A stretch of 64,000 bases of DNA from a bacterium MS4. GTDB lineage: Bacteria; Bacillota; Clostridia; Oscillospirales; Acutalibacteraceae. This document shows, in pieces, positions 24,074-31,973 of this stretch. Both the position numbers and the translations under genes were made by a program. Positions within the stretch are counted from its first letter, which is position 1. Each line of letters starts with the position of its first letter. The stretch spans positions 185,812 to 249,811 of the forward strand of contig CCFG01000005.1 in NCBI GenBank assembly GCA_000752215.1. The letters are read 5' to 3'. The notes under the pieces were generated by a model. The model searched no databases. It saw nothing but the letters and a program-made list of their open reading frames with translations, and had not been told where the DNA came from.

Positions 24074-25831
24074 TCAGCCCTGATCCCGGGCGCCTATATG
24101 CGCCGCCCACATTCCGGCGTAAAGGGGACAGTCCCGAAGCAGCTCTTCCTGTGTGCCCTGCGCCGCAATCCGTCCCTTCTGAACCACGACGATGTTGTCG
24201 GCGTCGGTGATGGTGGACAGCCGGTGGGCAATGACGATCAGCGTTTTCCCCTTTGTCAGGGCAGAAATCGCCTTCTGGATAGCGGCTTCGTTCTCGGGGT
24301 CGATGGAGGAAGTGGCTTCGTCCAGAATCACGACCGGCGCGTCCTTGAGCATTGCGCGGGCAATCACGACGCGCTGGCGTTCCCCGCCCGAAAGACGGCT
24401 TCCGCCGCTGCCGACGACCGTGTCAAAGCCGTTTTCCAGCCGGCGGATAAATTCCCCGCAGCCGGCCGCCGCTGCCACGGCTTCCACCTCCGCGTCCGTC
24501 GCGCCTTTGTGTCCCATGCGGATATTTTCCCGCACCGACCGGTCAAAAAGATAATTATCCTGTGAAACATAGGCGATCTGCTCCGTCCACTGCCGCAGGG
24601 GGATTTTTCGCAAATCCGTTCCGTTGGCGCTGATTCCGCCGCCCGTCACGTCCCAGAAGCCCGCGATCAGCTTGGCAATGGTGGACTTTCCCGAACCGGA
24701 GGGCCCGACCAGCGCCGTCACCGTGCCGGGACGGATTTTGAGATTGACTTCGTGAAGCACCTCTTCATTATCCTTGCCGTAGGAGAACGAAACGTCCCTG
24801 AGCGCAATCTCCGGATTTTTCAGCCTGACCGGCGTCTGCGGGCGCTCCAGCTCGGGGGACTCCAGAATCGCTGAAATTTCCGCCACATTGGAGGAGACGA
24901 CCGCCAGATCGTCTATAAAGGTCATCGCCGCCATGATCGGCCCGGTCAGGCCCAGGGACAGCACGATGATGGTCAGAAAGCTTTCGACGGAAAGGCTGCC
25001 GCCCGCCCAGAAGGCAAAGCCAGCCGGCAGCACGGACACCAGCACGGCCGGAATCACAGCTCCCCACGCGCACATGTACTTCAGGTTGTCGCCGAACCAG
25101 TCGACATAATACTGTCCGTTCGCCCTGACCGCGTCGGCGTATTTCCGGTAGGAACCGGCGGACTGGCTGAACGCCTTGACGACCTGAATCCCGCCGACAT
25201 ACTCCACAATGGCGTTATTCATCCGCCGCCCGGTTTCCACCGCCCCGGCCCAGCGCTTGGCATAGGTTTTTCCGCTCTGCGACACAAGGAAAAGGCCGAT
25301 CACCAGCGTAATCAAGGAAATCAGCGCCATGCGCCAGTCGAGGACCAGCAGGTAAACAAAGATGGCGACGGGCACCAGCGCGTTGGAGGTCAGCTCCGGA
25401 ATCAGATGGGCAAGGGTGGGCTCCATCCCCTCTACACGGTCCACAATGGTGGTTTTGTACTGGCCGGAGGGTGTGTCCAGCACCGTACCCATCGGAACCC
25501 TTGCCAGCTTCGCGGTCAGCGCCTTGCGCAGGTCGCGCAGGGTGCGATAGGTCGCGGTATGGGAAATCAGGGTCGACAGGCTGCCGAAGACCACCTTGCC
25601 GAGATACCCGGCAAGGGCGACCCCGCACCACATCAGGCAGGAATTCCAATCCGCGCGCCCCGACAGCAGCAGCCCGATCACGGACGCCGCGCAAAAATAG
25701 GGTACCATCCCGCCGGCTACCCCCAGAACCGCCAGAACCACGGAGCCGACGAAGCTTCCGCGATAGGGCGCGGCCCAGCCCCACAGTCTGGCGGCGGCAC
25801 CGGGTCCTTTTTTCTCTTTTTCTTCTTTCAC
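24074..25831 (-). CDS. ABC half-exporter 4 (YbtP-like), mirror module
   Basis: 585 aa with N-terminal six-helix permease and ATPase domain (GPSGSGKST, VSQDNYLF, LSGGERQR, VILDEATSSIDPEN, AHR). The GTG at 25831 is chosen because AAAGGAG ends 9 bp before it; the in-frame ATG at 25840 abuts that site too closely. Directly upstream lies the palindrome at 25849-25864. It corresponds to half-exporter 1 of the other module. Forms a probable heterodimer with the next gene. Confidence 0.85.
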   Translation of the reverse strand: MKEEKEKKGPGAAARLWGWAAPYRGSFVGSVVLAVLGVAGGMVPYFCAASVIGLLLSGRADWNSCLMWCGVALAGYLGKVVFGSLSTLISHTATYRTLRDLRKALTAKLARVPMGTVLDTPSGQYKTTIVDRVEGMEPTLAHLIPELTSNALVPVAIFVYLLVLDWRMALISLITLVIGLFLVSQSGKTYAKRWAGAVETGRRMNNAIVEYVGGIQVVKAFSQSAGSYRKYADAVRANGQYYVDWFGDNLKYMCAWGAVIPAVLVSVLPAGFAFWAGGSLSVESFLTIIVLSLGLTGPIMAAMTFIDDLAVVSSNVAEISAILESPELERPQTPVRLKNPEIALRDVSFSYGKDNEEVLHEVNLKIRPGTVTALVGPSGSGKSTIAKLIAGFWDVTGGGISANGTDLRKIPLRQWTEQIAYVSQDNYLFDRSVRENIRMGHKGATDAEVEAVAAAAGCGEFIRRLENGFDTVVGSGGSRLSGGERQRVVIARAMLKDAPVVILDEATSSIDPENEAAIQKAISALTKGKTLIVIAHRLSTITDADNIVVVQKGRIAAQGTQEELLRDCPLYAGMWAAHIGARDQG

Positions 25832-25848
25832 AACAAACATCTCCTTTA

Positions 25849-25864
25849 GTTAGCTATAGCTAAC
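25849..25864. promoter_or_regulatory. Island palindrome, site 5 (ABC pair of mirror module)
   Basis: GTTAGCTATAGCTAAC, a perfect palindrome extended by A/T to 18 bp (25848-25865). It sits 17 bp upstream of the ABC start codon and partly beside its ribosome site. A weak -10-like TATCGA precedes it on the minus strand, but no clear -35. Confidence 0.75.
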
Positions 25865-25886
25865 TCGATAGCAAAAAATCAGGGGC

Positions 25887-26513
25887 CTACGATTTCGGCA
25901 GCCCCAGAATTTTGAACCAGCCGGCGGAATAGAATTCCCGCAGACTGTTCATGTAGACGACGGCCTTTTCAAAAGGCATGTCGTGGCGCACCGTTTCAAA
26001 CATCCCCGAAAACAGGGCGCTGGCGAGAATGTGAATCAGTCCGTCGTCAAGGGGATAGACCGGAAGCCCCGCCGCTGTCATCCGATCGATCAGGGTACGG
26101 CTTGCGTTGACTTCGATTTCGATCAGCGTGTCGATATAATGCTCGTATTTTGTCCCGGCGGCACAGGAGCCGATCAGCTTGAACGCGTCGAAATTGCTGT
26201 AAATATGCCGGATCATCCACATCTGACCGTCGTCCGAAACCTCCGGCAGACCGGCAAGCTGACGTTCGAGCGGCAGCTCTGAAAAGGACTGCTGAATCTC
26301 GCGGTAGCGAGCCACCAGCTGACGGGCCGGTTCCTCCACCAGCGCTTCAAACAGGGCTTCCTTGTCCGAATAGTAACGGTAGATCGCCCCGGTGGTAACG
26401 CCCAGAGAAGCGGAAATATCGCGCAGCGACGCGCCCTGAAAGCCTTTGGAAAGAAATTCCTTCTTCCCGGCCTCAAGCAGGTCGTCCGCGAGCTTTTGAT
26501 TCATCAGTTTCAT
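25887..26513 (-). CDS. TetR-family regulator
   Basis: 208 aa. HTH at ~10-55 (ADDLLEAGKKEFLSKGFQGASLRDISASLGVTTGAIYRYYSDKEALF), then an all-helical effector domain. The ATG at 26513 (MKLMNQKLADD) is chosen because the upstream frame runs through its promoter/operator. That region holds three nested GTTAT/ATAAC palindromes, so autoregulation is likely. It lies between the GLUG lipoprotein and the ABC pair of the mirror module, all on the minus strand, and probably controls the ABC pair in response to a small molecule. Confidence 0.88.
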   Translation of the reverse strand: MKLMNQKLADDLLEAGKKEFLSKGFQGASLRDISASLGVTTGAIYRYYSDKEALFEALVEEPARQLVARYREIQQSFSELPLERQLAGLPEVSDDGQMWMIRHIYSNFDAFKLIGSCAAGTKYEHYIDTLIEIEVNASRTLIDRMTAAGLPVYPLDDGLIHILASALFSGMFETVRHDMPFEKAVVYMNSLREFYSAGWFKILGLPKS

Positions 26514-26530
26514 GACAGGCTCCCATAAAA

Positions 26531-26558
26531 TAACTTCGTTATTCAATAACACTGTTAT
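26531..26558. promoter_or_regulatory. Nested TetR operator palindromes
   Basis: TAACTTCGTTA (26531-26541), GTTATTCAATAAC (26538-26550) and ATAACACTGTTAT (26546-26558) overlap head to tail. They lie 18-45 bp upstream of the tetR start. Confidence 0.65.
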
Positions 26559-26657
26559 CATAAAGCTAAAAAATTTTTTTGTCAAGACCCGGCCTGACAC
26601 ATTACGGAAAAAACGGCCGCCCCGCTGTTCAGCGGAGCAGCCGCCCAAGCCTTAAAA

Positions 26658-27884
26658 TTACTTCAGTCCGTCCAGACCAGCGGTGTTTTTGTCGCCCCCA
26701 ACCAGAGGAGCTCCCTTTCTGCCGCCGACCGTCATGTCGCTGGTGCAGCTGTCCTCCACCTTGGAATTGCTGTAAACGTACCCGGCGATCGTACCGGTCA
26801 GAGAACCTGCGCTGATACTTCCCGTGCTTGTACAGTCGCTGACCACAAATGCGTTCGGTTCGGGGCGATCTTTCTTGTACGCCTGCATGAAGAACCCGCT
26901 TCCGACGATGCCGCCGATTCTCTCTGCGCTGGCCGGCGCGGTGATGTCCGCTTTTACCGTACAGCCGCTGATCGCCGTCGGCGTCTTGGCATCATTTCCC
27001 GCGTGACCGAGCAGTCCGCCGATCATGCTGCAGTTTTCCCCGACGGTCATTTTCACGTCTACGGTGCAGTCCTTCACTTCCGGCGCCGCCTGCCCGCAGG
27101 CCGCAAGCCCGCCGATCGAGTAGCTGCCGCTGCCCGTCACGGTGACCGAACCCGTCGCGGAGCAGGAGACGATGGAGCTCTCCTCCATACCGCCGGCAAG
27201 CACGCCGATTCCCTGCGCGTTGTCCCCGTTCAGCGTGACATCGGCGTTTGCCTTACAGTTTTTAATATCGCAGAAGCCGCCCCCCACGATTCCGCCGACC
27301 AGAAAGTTTCCGGCAACGCTGTTTGTACCCTGAAGCGTAATGTTTTCCACCGGTTTTTTGGAAACCCCGTAGCCGATGACGCCGCCGACCAGCATATTGC
27401 CGGAGACTTTGACGTTTTCGACCACCAGATCGGTCACGGACCCGTTTTCACCCGCCACGCATCCGAAAATGCCGACACCGCTTTGTTTTTCAGCCGACAC
27501 GGCAACATTGGAAATTTTATGTCCGTTCCCGTTAAATACTCCGGTGAAAGCCGCGGTGAGGTCCGGCGCTTCTTCGTCCTCTTTTGAGGCGGGCTCAAAA
27601 TGCCCGATGGACTCAAATTCTTCATAGGACGCCAGATCGATATCGGCATTCAATGTATAACAGCCGTCCAGATGCTCTCTGACCGCGTCGAGCTGCTGTG
27701 CGGTTTCGATCACCCAGGGGGATTCCTGCGTTCCGCTGCCTCCCGCAAATTTTCCTGCTTCCGAGGAAACAGAAGCGGCGGACGCCGCCGGGGCGCTGCT
27801 TCCCTCCGGGCTGGAGCAGCCGGAAAAGCAAAGGGCAAACAGCATGACCATGCTTACAGCAATCAGTGATATTCTTTTTCTCAA
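26658..27884 (-). CDS. Surface lipoprotein with GLUG repeats
   Basis: 408 aa. N-terminal signal peptide with lipobox ..ALCFSGC, lipid-modified Cys23, then a Ser/Ala-rich linker. From ~residue 60 there are at least seven GLUG-type beta-solenoid repeats (FTGVFNGNGHKISNV, GGVIGYG, GGIVGGGF, IGVLAGGM, IGGLAACG, IGGLLGHAG, IGGIVGSGF) with conserved Cys in CKANADV, CSATGSV, CTVDVKM, CTVKADI and CTSTGSI. The start is a TTG with AGGAGG 9 bp upstream. An island palindrome lies at 27920. GLUG proteins are often adhesins; the metal-type control suggests instead a surface ligand-binding role, which is inference. Confidence 0.85.
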   Translation of the reverse strand: MRKRISLIAVSMVMLFALCFSGCSSPEGSSAPAASAASVSSEAGKFAGGSGTQESPWVIETAQQLDAVREHLDGCYTLNADIDLASYEEFESIGHFEPASKEDEEAPDLTAAFTGVFNGNGHKISNVAVSAEKQSGVGIFGCVAGENGSVTDLVVENVKVSGNMLVGGVIGYGVSKKPVENITLQGTNSVAGNFLVGGIVGGGFCDIKNCKANADVTLNGDNAQGIGVLAGGMEESSIVSCSATGSVTVTGSGSYSIGGLAACGQAAPEVKDCTVDVKMTVGENCSMIGGLLGHAGNDAKTPTAISGCTVKADITAPASAERIGGIVGSGFFMQAYKKDRPEPNAFVVSDCTSTGSISAGSLTGTIAGYVYSNSKVEDSCTSDMTVGGRKGAPLVGGDKNTAGLDGLK

Positions 27885-27919
27885 GTTTCATATCCTCCTA
27901 TATTTAAGAATAGTTTTTA

Positions 27920-27942
27920 GTTAGCATATGCTAACCATTATC
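27920..27942 (-). promoter_or_regulatory. Island palindrome, site 6 (GLUG lipoprotein)
   Basis: GTTAGCATATGCTAAC (27920-27935), a perfect 16-bp palindrome. On the minus strand a -10-like GATAAT (27942-27937) precedes it by one base; TTGAAA (27967-27962) could be the -35 with a long 19-bp spacer. Confidence 0.7.
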
Positions 27943-27963
27943 TATTGTAACACGGGAGGAATT

Positions 27964-29163
27964 TCAAAGGTTATTCCGATCGGACGCCGGATATCCTTTC
28001 CGGACAAAATTCTTTCTGTATTCGGAGGGGGAAAGCGAAGCGGTCTGCTTAAAGGCGGCTGAAAATTTGGCGGGGCTGTCGTAGCCCACCTGCCACGCGA
28101 TTTCCGCGACGCCCAGCTCTGTTTCCCGCAGCATGGCAGCGGCGGTGTGCAGCCGGTAATCGCGCAGATAAGTATAGATCGGGGAGCCCCACACGCTTTT
28201 AAAGCATTGTTTCATCGAGGTCAGGGGGATGTGAAACTGTTCGGAGAGCTCGGTCAGCGTAAAACGCCGGGACAGATTTTCCGTCAGGTACCGGCGGATT
28301 TCTTTGACGGTTTCGATCTGCTCTTTTCGGAAATACCTGCATCTGCGCTGTTCGCAATCCGTGTTCGCGGCGCTGAGAAACAGGATCAGTTCTATGACCT
28401 TCAGTTTGATGTAAGGACACATCAGGCACTCCGGGGCACGGTAGAGCTCGGAAAAAATATGCTGGATGGAATCCGTCGCGCGAAGAATGCAGCAGCTGTT
28501 TTCCGGACACAGCTTATTTTGGAGGGCGTGCAGGTCCAGCGTATCGCTGCCAAGGATTTTGGAAACATCCTCGATTGGTTTGGAAGCCCGCTCGATATCA
28601 ATGATAATCGATATCCCCTGATAGTGCGAAAGAGGGAAGCAGGACGTCTTCGGCTGATTCCACAGCATATTGACAGCCAGGTCCCCGCTTCCCAGATAAG
28701 CGAATTCATTGTTTTGGAACTCACACTCGAACCGGCCCTCGCGGCAATGGTTGATTTCCATAATGTCGGAGCTTACGGGGACGCGGTGGTCAAACTTTTC
28801 AGAAAGACAAAAGTCGTTATAAAACAGCTCGATTCCCGGCAGGACTTCATATTTGGTAATACTCCCGCTGGCGGGGTCGTCCCTGAGCTGATAGACCACG
28901 CACTCCTTTTTCCGGAGCAGAAGCTTCGTCCTGTCCCCGTACAGTTCGATATTTGTTCGTATTTCCGTATCACCGCGGCAGTTTTTCTTCCTCTTTCTCC
29001 CATGTCTGGCGTCCGGGGGCTTACAGGTACCGGCGGGAATCGCCCAGGCGCGCCCGAAGCGGACCGCGCCGCCGACCCTGCCCTGCCCGCAAAGCTTCTG
29101 TATTCTTCGCTCCGAAACGCCCCATTGCAGCGCCGCGCTTTTGACGGAAACATAATCCGGCAT
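27964..29163 (-). CDS. HTH_17 - AraC fusion regulator
   Basis: 399 aa with two DNA-binding modules. Residues ~1-50 (MPDYVSVKSAALQWGVSERR.. VRFGRAWAIPAG) form a complete excisionase/HTH_17 domain usually found as a stand-alone protein. Residues ~65-300 are an AraC sensor domain related to that at 16355 (NHCREGRFE, FPLSHYQGISI). The last ~100 residues are an AraC double HTH (FTLTELSEQFHIPLTSMKQCFKSVWGSPIYTYLR, VGYDSPAKFSAAFK). The ATG at 29163 has GGAGGTGG just upstream; the longer frame to 29208 lacks a site. It sits 57 bp downstream of the dtxR gene. Confidence 0.85.
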   Translation of the reverse strand: MPDYVSVKSAALQWGVSERRIQKLCGQGRVGGAVRFGRAWAIPAGTCKPPDARHGRKRKKNCRGDTEIRTNIELYGDRTKLLLRKKECVVYQLRDDPASGSITKYEVLPGIELFYNDFCLSEKFDHRVPVSSDIMEINHCREGRFECEFQNNEFAYLGSGDLAVNMLWNQPKTSCFPLSHYQGISIIIDIERASKPIEDVSKILGSDTLDLHALQNKLCPENSCCILRATDSIQHIFSELYRAPECLMCPYIKLKVIELILFLSAANTDCEQRRCRYFRKEQIETVKEIRRYLTENLSRRFTLTELSEQFHIPLTSMKQCFKSVWGSPIYTYLRDYRLHTAAAMLRETELGVAEIAWQVGYDSPAKFSAAFKQTASLSPSEYRKNFVRKGYPASDRNNL

Positions 29164-29220
29164 ATCACACCACCTCCCAAACCGTTCTTGCGTTTCACGC
29201 GCGGGCAAGACGGATTTCCG

Positions 29221-29598
29221 TCAGCGGCCGGAGGCTTTTCCGTCCACATGCCTGCGAATCGCCTCAAAGCTGGCCGCACTCAGGTCATGTTCGATCTTAC
29301 ACGCATCCTTGCGGGCCGTTTCCGCATCCACCCCCAGATTCATCAGCAAATCCGTCAGCAGGCGGTGCCTTTCATAAATCCGGGATGCGATCTCCATCCC
29401 GGATTCCGTCAGTGTGATGAGACTCTCCTTATCCATGGTAATGTACCCGTTTTCGCGCAGCCGTTTCGTCGCGACCGACACGCTCGGTTTTTTTACCCCC
29501 AGTTTCTCTGCGATATCGACGGAGCGGATGTAGCCGTGATCCTCCTTCAGCATCAGCATTGTTTCAAGATAATCCTCGGCAGATTCCCTGATCTCCAT
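29221..29598 (-). CDS. Short DtxR/MntR-family metalloregulator
   Basis: 125 aa: winged HTH (SAEDYLETMLMLKEDHGYIRSVDIAEKLGVKKPSVSVATKRLRENGYI) plus dimerisation domain, no SH3/FeoA domain. Metal ligands inferred by alignment: Asp9, Glu12, His78, Cys100, Glu103, His104. Asp9 is MntR-like while Cys100 in DACKIEH is as in DtxR/IdeR (EACRWEH), a mixed site. The ancillary-site residues of DtxR (Glu83, His98 equivalents) are absent. The start at 29598 follows AGAAGGAGG. It is the best candidate to bind the GTTAGC palindromes, one of which lies in its own promoter. Confidence 0.87.
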   Translation of the reverse strand: MEIRESAEDYLETMLMLKEDHGYIRSVDIAEKLGVKKPSVSVATKRLRENGYITMDKESLITLTESGMEIASRIYERHRLLTDLLMNLGVDAETARKDACKIEHDLSAASFEAIRRHVDGKASGR

Positions 29599-29775
29599 AG
29601 AACATGACCTCCTTCTGTTTTCTGTATCTTTCATAGTGTGATTTCTTTTATCGGCGGCAACACAGCGCCCTTGTGAAATACGGAATTCCGATACCCCTGC
29701 CGCAAGCCGGAGTACTCCGACTTTTTGCGCCCTTTTGCAAGCTGTCCTTATAACAGCTCCGCGCTGCAAGCGTCG
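29599..29775 (-). other. Leader of the dtxR transcript
   Basis: About 180 bp between the dtxR start and the palindrome at 29776; it includes the near-perfect inverted repeat CGGAGTACTCCG around 29707-29718. No gene is supported here on either strand. Confidence 0.4.
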
Positions 29776-29823
29776 GTTAGATTCAACTAACACAAATATA
29801 TCACAAAACCAAAAAAAGAGCAA
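29776..29823 (-). promoter_or_regulatory. Promoter with island palindrome, site 7 (dtxR)
   Basis: Minus strand: TTGCTC (29823-29818), 17-bp spacer, TATATT (29800-29795), then GTTAGTTGAATCTAAC (29791-29776), starting three bases after the -10 as at site 2. This arrangement predicts repression of dtxR and the genes behind it by the bound protein. Confidence 0.65.
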
Positions 29824-29879
29824 CCGGAGCGAGGCACAAGACAGGAAACGCAAGAAAATGCAGGCCGTGAAAACGGGGC

Positions 29880-29939
29880 TTGACAAGGACCCGCAAAAAT
29901 GTTACTCTTTTTTTGCGACCAAAATATAAATAACGGTCG
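29880..29939 (+). promoter_or_regulatory. Promoter and operator of tetR at 29978
   Basis: TTGACA (29880-29885), 17-bp spacer, TACTCT (29903-29908), followed by CGACC (29916-29920) and GGTCG (29935-29939) facing each other, a typical TetR operator of this clade. Confidence 0.65.
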
Positions 29940-29977
29940 TATAATTTTAAAAAACAGTCTTGCTTGGGAGGAATAAA

Positions 29978-30574
29978 ATGTCCCCTAAAAAATTCGACTG
30001 GCAGAAACGGGAAGAAATCCGCGTTCAGATGCTGGAAGCCGGCTATGAGCTGATTCGGCAATACGGCATGACCCATACCTCAGTGGAAAAGGTGGCCGAA
30101 GCCGTGGGGCTGGGAAAAAGCACGTTCTATAATTTCTTTCCCAGCAAGGAACGTTTTGTCTATGAGATCATCGTTTCTATGCGCTCGCAGCTGATGGAGT
30201 ATTTTGAACAGCTTCTGGCCGGGCGGGAGAAGCTGCCGGTACCGCTGGCAAAGGAATTCCTGAAAAAAATTATTTTCAGCGAACGCAGCATCTACAAATA
30301 TCTAACATCGGAGGACGAAGAAAAGCTGCGCGCCGCCCTTCCGCCCGAGTACTTTCTCGATGTGGAACAGGAGTCCCGGGTCATGGTCCGGCTGTTCGGG
30401 CGTATGGAAGGAATCCGCGCCGATATGGACGAACATCTGGTGGGCAATCTGCTGAAGATCATGGCTCTGGCCCAAATCAATCAGGCCGAGCTTCACGCCG
30501 ACGCGCTGGAACGCACCCTGGACAAACTGTATGAACTGCTGTTTTCCTGTATCTTTGAAGAGGGCAGGCATTGA
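29978..30574 (+). CDS. TetR/AcrR-family regulator
   Basis: 198 aa. HTH at ~8-55 (KREEIRVQMLEAGYELIRQYGMTHTSVEKVAEAVGLGKSTFYNFFPSKERFV) followed by a helical ligand-binding domain. The ATG at 29978 follows GGGAGGAATAAA. The CGACC...GGTCG inverted repeat in its promoter is a probable autoregulatory site. Downstream, after a ~100-bp repeat element, come a hydrolase and a membrane protein on the same strand that may be its targets. Confidence 0.88.
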   Translation: MSPKKFDWQKREEIRVQMLEAGYELIRQYGMTHTSVEKVAEAVGLGKSTFYNFFPSKERFVYEIIVSMRSQLMEYFEQLLAGREKLPVPLAKEFLKKIIFSERSIYKYLTSEDEEKLRAALPPEYFLDVEQESRVMVRLFGRMEGIRADMDEHLVGNLLKIMALAQINQAELHADALERTLDKLYELLFSCIFEEGRH

Positions 30575-30610
30575 GCCGCCTGCTTCTTTGCACAGAAGTT
30601 ATTTAAAACT

Positions 30611-30713
30611 AACTACAGCAATTCCATTTCAGTTCGCGAGACAAAACACGTTCCTCCCCCGCCTTGGGCGGGGGAGGAACGTAACCTTGCTGCAGAATTA
30701 ACTGGGAATGCTG
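30611..30713. repeat. Dispersed hairpin repeat, copy A
   Basis: About 100 bp shared with 53421-53520, starting GCAATTCCATTTCAGTTCGC. The centre is a perfect 16-bp hairpin, ACGTTCCTCCCCCGCC and GGCGGGGGAGGAACGT with loop TTG. The ends (AGCAATTCC..CAGTT and AACTGGGAATGCT) can pair with small bulges. Stem positions differing from copy B change in pairs, so the structure is conserved. No transposase or target duplication is evident. Confidence 0.8.
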
Positions 30714-30731
30714 TAAGAAAGAAGGAATCCG

Positions 30732-31454
30732 ATGCATATCGAAACCTATGGAAAGGCAGGGCGGCCCTGCATCTTATTATTTCACACCATGTTTACCACC
30801 GGCTGTCTGTTTCAGAAGCTCGTTCCACTGCTCGAACAAAACTTTCTTCTGGTGATTCCCACTCTGGACGGGTATGACCCCGCCGAGGAAACCGAGTATC
30901 CCGGCGCGGACGGGGAGCTGGAGCAGATCGAGGCCTTTCTGAAGGAACGGCAAATTCCGGAATTGACGGCTGTCGGCAGTTCCCTGGGCGCTATGCTGGC
31001 CTGGAGGCTGTGGCAGCGCGGGCGCGTTTTCATCCGGAAGCTGGTGCTGGACAGCCCGCCTTTCGGCTGGGATGCCGCGACAGCCGCCCAAAACGCGGGA
31101 TATTTCTGGAAACTGGTTCAGGCCGTCCGGGCCGCGCCGGATACCCGCTGTGTCTTTGACGAGCATTATGGAGAATTCGGACCCATGATGCGGCGATCCT
31201 GCTCTGCCGTAACCGAGAACACCATCCGCCGCTCCTGCGAGACCTGCTTTGGCCCCCGACTTCCGGAACAAATCCGGACCGGCGCGACCAAAATCCTGCT
31301 GGTTTATGGTGAAGACGACCCCAACTATCGGCATTTGGAAAAAGAACTGGCCGGGCGCACAGACGTGTCGCTGGCGGTAGAAGCAGGCTTCGGACACTGC
31401 GGTTTTCTGATGCGGGAACCGCAGAAATTTGCAAAACTGTTAATGGAGGAATGA
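30732..31454 (+). CDS. Alpha/beta hydrolase
   Basis: 240-aa cytoplasmic hydrolase. Nucleophile elbow GSSLGA (Ser ~83), acidic residue in YGEDDPNY and histidine in GFGHCGF form a plausible catalytic triad; the oxyanion region is LLFHTMFTTG. AAGAAGGAATCCG precedes the ATG. The next gene follows with a 3-bp gap, so the two are co-transcribed. Substrate unknown; likely an esterase/lipase-type enzyme. Confidence 0.82.
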   Translation: MHIETYGKAGRPCILLFHTMFTTGCLFQKLVPLLEQNFLLVIPTLDGYDPAEETEYPGADGELEQIEAFLKERQIPELTAVGSSLGAMLAWRLWQRGRVFIRKLVLDSPPFGWDAATAAQNAGYFWKLVQAVRAAPDTRCVFDEHYGEFGPMMRRSCSAVTENTIRRSCETCFGPRLPEQIRTGATKILLVYGEDDPNYRHLEKELAGRTDVSLAVEAGFGHCGFLMREPQKFAKLLMEE

Positions 31455-31457
31455 ACG

Positions 31458-31973
31458 TTGACACCCGTACTATCTGCGCTTTTGGAAGGACTGGTCTGGT
31501 CCGCCCTGTGGGTTGCCATGCTGATGCCCATGTTTTTCCGCTTTCCGTGGCTGCTGGTCCACGACTACCCGGAGGACGCACGCAAAGCCGTCCGCCTTCC
31601 CGAACCCACCCCCGCGCAACGCCGGAACGGAATTCTTTTCACCGTGTTCGGCTATGTGATTCTGCTCGGTACGCTGACGGCGGCAGGGCTTGTTCACTAC
31701 GGTTCCGGTCCGGTCCTGTTCGGCGCCGTCTTTCTGCATCTGTGGATTATCTGCATGACCTGGAATGTGGTGGATCTGCTGGTTCTGGACTGGCTGGTAT
31801 TCTGCACGATCACGCCCAAAAGCTTTATCCTGCCCGGCACCGAAGGCTGCAAGGGCTATAAGGACTACCGCTTCCATTTCATCGGTTTTCTTAAGGGCTG
31901 TGTTTACATGACGCTGTTTGCCCTGATTTTTGCCGGGATCGATTTTGCTGTCCTGAAATTATTGATCTGGTAA
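31458..31973 (+). CDS. Four-helix membrane protein
   Basis: 171 aa with four hydrophobic segments (LEGLVWSALWVAMLMPMFF, GILFTVFGYVILLGTLTAAGL, VLFGAVFLHLWIICMTWNVVDLLVLDWLVF, GCVYMTLFALIFAGIDFAVL). I do not recognise a named family with certainty; it resembles small uncharacterised membrane proteins paired with hydrolases or TetR regulators. The start is a TTG preceded by GGAGGAATGAACG, three bases after the hydrolase stop. Confidence 0.75.
   Translation: MTPVLSALLEGLVWSALWVAMLMPMFFRFPWLLVHDYPEDARKAVRLPEPTPAQRRNGILFTVFGYVILLGTLTAAGLVHYGSGPVLFGAVFLHLWIICMTWNVVDLLVLDWLVFCTITPKSFILPGTEGCKGYKDYRFHFIGFLKGCVYMTLFALIFAGIDFAVLKLLIW

Noticed and set aside
28147..29607. 486-aa plus-strand open frame
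   Set aside because: Antisense to the HTH-AraC gene and dtxR; no recognisable domain, no ribosome site.
8567..29791. Treating the palindromes as transposon ends or REP repeats
   Set aside because: They are short, lie at fixed offsets from -10 boxes or start codons, and flanking bases differ; operator sites explain them better.
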